A DNA stretch of 64,000 bases from Echria macrotheca (taxonomy: Eukaryota; Ascomycota; Sordariomycetes; Sordariales; Schizotheciaceae), in contig MU839830.1 in NCBI GenBank assembly GCA_030411725.1, positions 1,798,001-1,862,000 on the forward strand, in the 5' to 3' direction. Position 1 is the stretch's first letter. Every line of letters begins with the position of its first letter. The position numbers and the translations under genes are program-made. Under the pieces are notes generated by a model. The model searched no databases. It worked only from the letters and a program-made list of their open reading frames with translations, and was not told the DNA's origin. Of this stretch, positions 56,510-64,000 are shown piece by piece.

Positions 56510-58312
56510 ATGCACAACCAGACCCTCACGGCGACTGCCGACAAAGGACCAAGGTCTAGACGCAAGACACGCACTGGGTGTCGGACTTGCAAAATCCGCC
56601 GCGTCAAGTGCGACGAGAGCAGACCCACGTGTCAGCGATGCCTTGGCACCGGCCGTGTCTGCGATGGCTATGGCATATGGGGCGGCGGCGGCGGGCAGGT
56701 CCTCACTCCCAGAAAGGAAGTACCCAAGATGCAAATATCGTCATGTGGCGGCCCCCCAAAATTAGTCGCCATCCTCCCCGGCATGAGCCCCCAGGAGCAG
56801 GCAGCCCTCGACTTCTTCCGGCACAAGACAAGCCCCAAGATGCCCGGCGCCTTCTACTCAGACTTTTGGGAGAAGCTGGTCCTGCAGGCCGTCGTGACCG
56901 AACCGGCCGTGCTACATGCCTCCATCGCGCTGGCTGCCACTCACCGCAGCGGTGGGACAAACACGTATATCAACGCATCTAGCTCGCCGTCAACAGATGA
57001 TATGGGCATGATTGACGTCAACGAGCGGCTTGCCCTGCAGCAGTACAACCTGGCCATCCGCCACCTGCAGCTGCACCTAGAGAACAAGCAGCGACATTCG
57101 CTGCGCGTCGCTCTCATCTCGTGTATGCTCTTCATTTCCATGGAGTTGTTGAAAGGCGAGTTTCGGTCCGGACGAGCACATCTCCAGGGCGCCCTAAAAC
57201 TGCTCGAGGAGATCCAGGACCGGGACGGGCTGGGCGTCGCCGACGAGGCAACGCTCCTCCTGCGGCCGCAACCCGAGTCGGTCGACGACCACCTCGTCGA
57301 GGCCTTCACCCGGCTCAACGTGCAATCCGCCCTCTTCGGCCAGGGGTCCGAGTATCTGTACCAGATGGGCCGGTCCACAAAGGGTTCACCACCTCCAAAC
57401 CCGTCCTCTTCCTCCTCCATCCCCCCTACGTTCGAGTCCGTCATGCTCGCCCGCCGCCACCTCGACGCCCTCATAAACCGCGTCCACCTCCTCTCGGCCC
57501 AGATCAACCGCCTCGTTTACAGCTCCTCTCCCATCCCCGCCCATTTCACCGCCCAGGCCGCGTCCCTTCAATCGTCCCTCAAAACATGGCTCTCCGCCTT
57601 CAACCGGTCCATCCCCACGCTCGAAACGCAAACCAAGAACGAATACAACAGCCCGCCGCTCTCCATCGCCCTGCTAAGGATGTACCACACCATGACCACC
57701 ATCATGTCCCACACCGCCCTCCGCGGCCGCTCGGAAACCGTCTACGACCAGTTCTCGTCGGACTTCAAATCTATACTGACTGACGCGTCCACGCTCTGGC
57801 GCGGCGTCATACGCGCGAAATGCACGCCGATCGCGTATCGTCATCAGAACCGCCGACAGCGCGATGTGAATTTCACGATCGACATGGGCTTTATCCCGCC
57901 GCTTTTCTACACGGCGCTCAAGTGTCGCGTGCCGAGGTATCGGCGGTTTGCGGCTAGGTTCCTGGAGGCGAGTCCGTACCGCGAGGGGGTCTGGGATGGG
58001 TTTGTCGCTGGGGCTGTGGCGAGGGCTGTGATGGAGATGGAGGAGGGGGAGTTTTATAGCGCGAGGGGGGTGCGGTTTGACGAGTTGGAGAAAAGCTTGG
58101 GGGTGTTGGATAATGGTGTGCCGGGAGATGATGTCCCGCTTATTCCGGGCGAGGGGAGGGTGAGTGATGTGGTGGTTGAGTTCCCGGATGGGTTGGATGG
58201 GGTGGTGAAGTTGGTTGTGACGAGGTGGAGGGGGGAGGAGGAGAGGTGGGAGAGGGTTGAGGTGGATGTTTTGGCTGGGGTTGAGAGTGAGTTTATGTAT
58301 TGGATGGGGTGA
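56510..58312 (+). CDS. Zn2Cys6 fungal transcription factor
   Basis: This is a nuclear regulator with an N-terminal binuclear zinc cluster. It is a single exon of 600 aa, starting at the ATG at 56510 (MHNQTLTATADKG). The cluster C-x2-C-x6-C-x6-C-x2-C-x6-C is complete, with cysteines at 24, 27, 34, 41, 44 and 51 (contexts CRTCKIRR and CDESRPTCQRC), preceded by a basic RSRRKTR. A short Gly-rich linker follows. From about residue 85 (LPGMSPQEQAALDFFRH) there is the C6-type regulatory domain common in fungal factors with FFRHKTSPKM-like starts, continuing through LALQQYNLAIRHLQLHL and LISCMLFISMELL. No leucine zipper was recognised. Its most likely direct target is the divergent reductase gene, by position. 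The inducer is unknown. Confidence 0.92.
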   Translation: MHNQTLTATADKGPRSRRKTRTGCRTCKIRRVKCDESRPTCQRCLGTGRVCDGYGIWGGGGGQVLTPRKEVPKMQISSCGGPPKLVAILPGMSPQEQAALDFFRHKTSPKMPGAFYSDFWEKLVLQAVVTEPAVLHASIALAATHRSGGTNTYINASSSPSTDDMGMIDVNERLALQQYNLAIRHLQLHLENKQRHSLRVALISCMLFISMELLKGEFRSGRAHLQGALKLLEEIQDRDGLGVADEATLLLRPQPESVDDHLVEAFTRLNVQSALFGQGSEYLYQMGRSTKGSPPPNPSSSSSIPPTFESVMLARRHLDALINRVHLLSAQINRLVYSSSPIPAHFTAQAASLQSSLKTWLSAFNRSIPTLETQTKNEYNSPPLSIALLRMYHTMTTIMSHTALRGRSETVYDQFSSDFKSILTDASTLWRGVIRAKCTPIAYRHQNRRQRDVNFTIDMGFIPPLFYTALKCRVPRYRRFAARFLEASPYREGVWDGFVAGAVARAVMEMEEGEFYSARGVRFDELEKSLGVLDNGVPGDDVPLIPGEGRVSDVVVEFPDGLDGVVKLVVTRWRGEEERWERVEVDVLAGVESEFMYWMG

Positions 58313-59100
58313 GGAAGCAGCAGTATGGACTTGTGGGCTGCTGAGTTGTATTTTGATATGGTATCTCTATGGAAAGTTCTAGCCGAGCTAGGAGGGAAAG
58401 ATCCATGTAGAGAAGGCGAACCTGTTCGGACACCAATGACTGCTTTAATTTCTCTCCTTTTGCGTCTTGGTTCTTGGTCTCTTGACAACCATCACTCAAC
58501 TCGATACATCCGTTCTCTATAAAGACACTCTTCCTTCGGCCTTCCACAGAGAGCCTAAAGTGATCAATCAGCAAGCCTCCCTTTCATTCCATGAAAGAAA
58601 ACTTATTTTACCACGACGCCTGAGCCGTTCATGTACAAAAGTTTCCATCAGATAAGAATTTATTCTATACCCTTATGCTCGTGAAAGGCGTGGAAAACTA
58701 ACATGCCACCCACGAGAAAGAACCATCAAAGTCAGGAGGAAATAGCTAAAATGGCGTGATGAGGCGTGAATGGACCATGTTAGTGATCGTGGAGTTGTAG
58801 CAGGTCTGCAGCGAGCATAGTGCTAAAACAGTTGGTCTTGTATACTAGTATCTTACGCACTGTAGCATCTCGCCCCTCCTTTTTACTCTTGTGATGTTTT
58901 ACTGAACTCAGACTGCAAAACTGGACCCCTTTTAGCCGACCACCCATTTTTAGCCATCATGCGTAAGCCACCATCCGATGGTGATGTACCTAAAGATACC
59001 CAATCACCGACATCTCATCTGGTATGGGTCTTGTGTGTTTCACCTGCTTAGAACTCGTCGATTATTCTCTGGTAGGCATATGAAGTCATCGTCTCGATCC
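58313..59100. other. gene-free stretch between convergent genes
   Basis: This is the shared 3' flank of the transcription factor (plus) and the permease (minus). It is AT-richer than the coding DNA, and nothing else was recognised. Confidence 0.5.
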
Positions 59101-60933
59101 TCAGACCTCCCTCCTCGCCGTCATCTCATACTGCGTGGTCGATCGAGTCAATGGACCAGTGTAGTAATGCCGGCCATGGGTAAACCAGAACCCAATCGAG
59201 AACGCTAGGACGAAGAGAAACACGACGATGGCGTAGTTCATCTGTTTATTGAAATCGCGTCAGTGCGAAGCTCAGCAACATCCAGACGGAAAGACGTACA
59301 TTCAGGGGTGTAACAGGTAACTGAGTTGGGAAGAAGAAGATGATCGCCATGAAGCCGTTCCAGCCGACGGCGACTATATTCAGGAGCGTACTCCATCGGC
59401 CGAGATGCCAGGGACCACGCTCAAAACGCCCATACACCATCTTACAAACGATAGGCACGACGTATGATACGTTAAGGGCGACGGTGCACACGTTGAAGAC
59501 GGCACCGATGGCTGTGTAACTTGCTAAACCCAGCAGGTTGACGGTGATCTCGAGAGCGGCATATATCCACACGGCCGCGAGAGGTGTCTGCGACCGCGTT
59601 GAGATGCGCCGCCACACGCTCGACAGAGGCAAGAGGTCGTCACGGGCCAGCGCAAAAATGGTTCGGCTGCCGGATTGCAACCCCGGGATGGCGACTAGAT
59701 TCATCACCAAAAAGCCGCATAGTGTAAACAGGATTGCGGGGCCGCGACCCATAGCGTTGAAGAACAACTGAGCGACCTGACATATCAAAGGTCAATATCT
59801 GAGAAGGAGAGGAGAGGGAAACCTACTGGCTGCCCACTAGGGCTGTTGATCAGATCGATCGGGTCGCCCATGCAGAGCACCAACACGAGGTTGAACACAA
59901 ACCCAATGACATAAGTAAACGTCGTGGCGTTGGCAATCGCCTTTGGGACAACCCGTGATGGATCTTTAGCCTCCTCGGCAATTCTACAAACGGTAAGTCT
60001 GGCTCGTATATGACGTTGAAGACCTACCGTGCTGTGCTGTCTGCGCTAGTCATGATCCACGCCGGCGTCAGACAGCCAAATAGAAATGCAAACCCCGGCG
60101 GGCTCCAACCGGAAGTGGGTTGGAAGTCCGTAAACGCATAGCTAAATGTGTGCTTGTCCTTGGCCTGGGCAAGCAGGGTGGCACAGGCGGCAACGAGGAC
60201 GCTGACATGGAAGACAACGTAGCCGCTGGTGAGTCGGTTTAGCCAGACAGTCGGGAGCGAGTTGATCGAAGCGTGGAAGATGGTGAGGACAGCCATGGTG
60301 CCCACCACATGTCCTGTCGTCGGCATGTACGAAAAGTTGGTGCTGATCGAGATCGCTGCCAACAACATCTGGCTGGATGCATACTCTGTCGCAGCACTGC
60401 CGGTCACTGTTCCGACGAGGTTGATGTACCCTGGCTTGTGAGCATGAATTTCGGCCATGCGGATGACACGTACCAGAAATCCAGCAAAGCATTGCAACCT
60501 TGCTTTCGGGCGCCAGGAACTTAATGGTGAAGTACATTGCCCCCGAGCTGGGATATGCCGAAGAGATCTCAGCGATGCTGAGCGCCAGCGCCCACGCACC
60601 GGCACCGCCAATGACCCAGCTCCACATGATGGCGGCGGCTCCGCCAGCCTGTAGTCCGTAGATCCACGTTGACATCAACGTCCCATATACTCCTGAAATG
60701 CTCATGGCAAAGCTGAAACTCGACCATGTTGAGAATTCTCGCTTGAATACCTGGGACCAGTTAGCATTACACCAAACCAAGCTGGGGTATCTTACCGGTG
60801 TATATCCCAAAGCCTCAAGTGTCTTGTCAGCATCGTCGAGAGAGCCCTGACTTGCCGATGACGAGGGCGTCGAGACCCCTGGGAGGGATCTCTCAACCAC
60901 AGTAGGTGCCTTCTTCTGAGGTTCTGAAACCAT
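59101..60933 (-). CDS. APC-family permease (GABA/amino acid/choline type)
   Basis: This is a plasma-membrane (or vacuolar) amine or amino-acid/H+ symporter of the fungal GABA-permease (UGA4/HNM1-like) group. Six exons, 60933-60796, 60750-60474, 60430-60028, 59983-59827, 59776-59300 and 59241-59101, give 530 aa with about 12 membrane segments. The N-tail is polar (MVSEPQKKAPTVVERSLPG). Family landmarks are FSTWSSFSFAMSISGVYG (TM1), AEISSAYPSSGAMY, WIMTSADSTARIAEEAKDPS and PGLQSGSRTIFALARDD. The last exon (NYAIVVFLFVLAFSIGFWF) supplies the final helix and a short tail ending TARREV. Without it the frame stops after SFALTRFQ. All introns are short and in phase. The substrate cannot be fixed; GABA, choline or another amine are the usual options. 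Confidence 0.92.
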
Positions 60934-63104
60934 GGTTCTTTTGTTTGAGAGCTGAAGTTGTTCGCCGTGTCACAGGAAGGAGGCGTCCCAGGTCATTGAT
61001 ATTGTCAGGCAGGCCTGACCAGGGCCGGCAGGAGCGGTCCCACATTTGTTAGGGGAAGGAGCGTTTGGAACGGTCAGCTAGATATATTGTCGCAACCAAA
61101 GAGCTATCTGCAGCCAAGCGAGCCAGGGATTATTCCCACAGATATCATCTCGTCGGACATGCTGCCCTGTCACATATCGGGCCGTGCCTCTACCAGGGGC
61201 TGTGACTCGGTCAACTAGTCTGACTGATGCAGGAGACGATCGCTTCTCCCTTTGATGGGGTATCAAGCCTGACTCTAGAGCGAGCATGCAGCCGTCTGTG
61301 ACCGACGCCACATCTGTCTGTAAGCTTCTCATGACGTGAACTTGCGGCGACATCATGCGGTGCTCGGCCGTTCATGGACTGCAGCCATCCAATCTCAATA
61401 TTGCGAGCGCCTGTTCGAACCGGTGTGAAAAGGGCGTCATCCGTCTCGGTATGTGATTTGTCACATAACTTTCTCCACTCGACGGTGTATACAGCTTTGA
61501 CTGAAAGCCAGTGTCAGGACAGGCTGAACCAAGGATGTTGCTTACCCAACTACGATCTACTTATCAGGGAAAGCTCTGTTCTTCCCAGTTGTTGCAAGTC
61601 TGGATACAAAAGCCCGTCCAATGTCGGGACTGAGGACCATGAGTCAAAGCTCACTGGCGCAACGATAGGACCATCTGGGTTCAAGTTGTGACTGTGAGTA
61701 TGCAGCCGTGGGTCTCATGTCGTTCCGATGCCGGCGGCAGCTAAGCCTACCGCGGAGTGAAGCGGTAAGGAGTCCTAGCCGATTCCACTTGGCTTGGCAG
61801 GAGAATGCGTCCGCAAGTTACGGAGACTGAACGATTCGGCAGGCAGGCTATGACTACCCTGGTATCAAAGCCGCCAGGAACGATTCCAGACCCCTCGAAT
61901 ACTCGGCCCCTACATCCGAGCCGCCGACTCCGGGGAGATATGCCGCGCGAGGTCGCAGTTGAGGCGTATATGCATGCCGCTAGTTTAGCTGCCGACGTCT
62001 AGTCGACCCCCCACCGAACCTCCTGTCGGGTATCAAGCCCATCCAGTCAAAGCCTGGCGTATACTCCCCCCGTTATGCCATGCATGGTAACCTGTGACCA
62101 AGTTGGATTGGCACATATTCCCTCGGCCTATGAAATGCTGCCAATTCGTCGAGGGGGCCCGGCAAATTCCCCGGCTCGTCGATGGAGCTGCTATCAAATT
62201 CAGATGTCCTCGTGATGACCACGCCCTCTTCCGATCTCTTGTTGTTGGAATTGTGCGGAACGCGATCGGAGACGGTGGAGAGAGATGCCGCAGGTCGCGG
62301 TCGATCGACGAGCGAGAGAGATGAGGACGGCGCGTTGCCTTCGCGCCATACGCTATGGAAATTAGCATGTCTCGACGAGAAGCAAGCTGTGTTTACTGAA
62401 ACTGACCACAATTTCGATGCCCTGCTCTGCCAATGTCACAGAAGAGAAGAAACCCACAAGGTACTCAGCGTGGCTAATGCGCCGCTCAGCAGACATCCGG
62501 TAACCGACGTTGAACACAGTAGTCCCAAAGGTTAGAAATTTTCGAGTAGTGCATCGGGCCGAGACCTCTCGGATAGGACACTTTTGGAGTCCGAAGTAAA
62601 ATCAGAACTACTGGTTACGCAAATCTCGGCTCCCGCGGTAGTTTGCGAATCGTTGGTTTAAAGGTTGACATTGGAAACTCTCGTGGCGCAATGATGCGTC
62701 GCAACGTCGAATCGGACTCCAAGACGCCAGTGGGATCTCACATCGAAATATGAGTAGGTAGAGAAGGACGGGAGGAAAAAGGACAGCCGATCATGGATTC
62801 CGGCAAGGTAACTAGGTAAGGAACCAACAAGCCACGGCCTTTCGGAATCAAACCAGCAGAATTTTCACGGTTTCGGTCAGAGAGGGAAGTCGCGTCCCAT
62901 TGTGTGGGGCCGCGTCTTCTGGACACACCGTTCCCAAATGACGGGACTTGGGGAAAGGTTCAAAAAATGTGAAACTCGGTTTATTCCCGTTCCCATCGCA
63001 CAAAAAGTCCCTATCAGAACGCCATGACGAACCAGCCCAATGCCTTGATCAATCCCATTCTTCCCTTACGTCCTACTGTTCCACCCGTCATAACATCGAC
63101 AAAT
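60934..63104. other. gene-free stretch upstream of the permease
   Basis: About 2.2 kb contains the permease promoter and the 3' flank of the small Gly/Val-rich gene. Short frames on both strands lack domains, splice structure and codon bias. No RNA gene or repeat was recognised. Confidence 0.5.
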
Positions 63105-63374
63105 TTAGTTGGTCTTCCACTCGCCAGCATCCTTCACGCCCTTGGCCACCGAGGCGGCGCCGCCCTCTAGACCGGTGCCAACGTTGGCAAGCCCATCGCC
63201 GACGGGCCTTCCGAAGCCACCAGTAGCTCCCGTGACAGTCTCGCCGATGCCACGCGAGGCCGCGCCGACGACTCCGCCGACAGTGTTGGTCAAGCCGCCG
63301 ACAGTATTTCCGAGCGTCGATGTGACGACCTTGGCAGCGCCAGTGACGCCGGTGTTCTTGTCCTTGTTGTTCAT
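63105..63374 (-). CDS. small Gly/Val/Thr-rich protein (89 aa), Hmp1-like
   Basis: This is a single-exon gene for an 89-aa hydrophilic protein made of degenerate 11-14-residue units with Gly-Val/Leu-Gly cores (TLGNTVGGLTNTVGGVVG, GIGETVTGATGG, GVGTGLEGG-type repeats). It ends VKDAGEWKTN. It has no cysteine, signal peptide or membrane helix. The layout matches small fungal proteins often annotated as Hmp1-like (mismatch or cruciform DNA recognition) and resembles LEA-type stress proteins in composition. These names rest on similarity in style and the true function is unclear. The gene is the last one visible on the right and has an AC-rich leader directly upstream (AACAATCCTATTTTAC on its own strand). 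Confidence 0.75.
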   Translation of the reverse strand: MNNKDKNTGVTGAAKVVTSTLGNTVGGLTNTVGGVVGAASRGIGETVTGATGGFGRPVGDGLANVGTGLEGGAASVAKGVKDAGEWKTN

Positions 63375-64000
63375 GGTGATGGGTGGTGCGGTTTATCGGT
63401 GATAGAGTAAAATAGGATTGAACTGTTTTGGGTGGATCGAGTCTTGTTTGATGATGAACTGAATTGGAAAAGCTCACTGCTAACTGTTCCTTGGGTCTTT
63501 CCTGGTCTTATATGTTCATCTGGCACCGATATTTCTCCTGCCCTCAACGCTCGCCGAAGCTTGTTTGGCGGCCCCGCACTACGTCATCGGCACTGGACTC
63601 GCCGCTGCCGACCATTCGCGTCAGGCATCATCCTCTCTCTGAAGGGCGGCGCCGAGACGGTGATTCGCAGGCGCCAGGCCGCATTTTAGCCGAGGACGCG
63701 GAGACGATGGCAGGATGACGTTGCCGCCGTTACACACATATCTGCGGTTGCCACGGCCTATGTTGAATCTTGTTTTGTTAAGGTATCTCGTCATTAGCAC
63801 CTGATAAGTGCTGAGCGGACTGCTCTGATATTGACTTCCCCTGACGGGGGGGTTTTTCCTCTTATGGCATGACCACGCAGCTCTGATATGCCTTCCAGCC
63901 CGCGCAAGTCCGTTGCGAGTTGACTTGAGCGAGTTTTATTACAAGAAAATAAGACGGTTTCAACACCACATCTATAAGTTTTCTTAAAACGAGGGTACGG
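63375..64000. other. gene-free right edge
   Basis: This is the promoter side of the small Gly/Val-rich gene and unassigned DNA to the window edge. The last 100 bases are AT-rich with TTTTATTACAAGAAAATAAG, which could be the 3' end of a gene beyond the window. Nothing more can be supported. Confidence 0.45.

Noticed and set aside
61390..61440. Possible tRNA T-loop (TGTTCGAACC)
   Set aside because: No matching acceptor, D or anticodon stems around it.

Overview
The window is nuclear DNA of a filamentous ascomycete (Pezizomycotina), most likely a sordariomycete. Genes are broken by short GT-AG introns of about 45-130 bp with CTAAC/CTGAC-like branch sites. Coding DNA is GC-rich at third positions, and the families include a HET-domain protein, a Zn2Cys6 regulator, a cAMP-receptor-like GPCR, a fungal tyrosinase and a GABA-type permease. 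The class-level call is inference from protein style, not from a search. I joined exons by hand from frame, splice consensus and family sequence; no transcript data were available.

Left part (1-34.8 kb) is mostly conserved housekeeping genes: the 3' end of a GPCR gene (1-1092); a low-complexity hypothetical protein (4375-5208); the cargo receptor SVP26 (minus); the rRNA methyltransferase BUD23 (plus), tail-to-tail with a tyrosinase (minus); mitochondrial IDH1 (minus), head-to-head with an intronless GH13 enzyme (plus); two unrecognised conserved-looking proteins (16.7-17.8 kb minus, 18.7-19.7 kb plus); a small secreted protein (20.6-21.4 kb); a germinal-centre kinase; a UBA-UAS-UIM-UBX p97 adaptor; and the very large proteasome factor ECM29.

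Middle part (34.8-51 kb) holds 11.5 kb without a supportable protein, ending in a three-RRM RNA-binding protein gene (46313-47733). The last ~3.3 kb before that gene looks like a long, spliced, ATG-poor 5' leader: there is no ATG from 42640 to about 43466, followed by a strong donor and small ATG-free exons near 45.1-45.4 kb. Downstream is an 868-bp mobile element (49693-50560) with perfect 28-bp terminal inverted repeats and an internal nine-copy 23-bp minisatellite.

Right part (51-64 kb) is accessory in character: a small multi-span membrane protein, a HET-domain protein, an aldo-keto reductase divergently transcribed from a Zn2Cys6 regulator across a CCAAT-box promoter, an APC-family permease, and a small Gly/Val/Thr-rich protein. 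A dispersed repeat of about 150-175 bp has one copy in the middle gene desert (about 35.5 kb) and one just upstream of the HET gene (about 52.2 kb).

I found no tRNA, rRNA or CRISPR that I could support. The most unusual items are the inverted-repeat element with its minisatellite, the very long spliced leader of the RRM gene, the two-copy dispersed repeat, and the bacterial-style GH13 enzyme.
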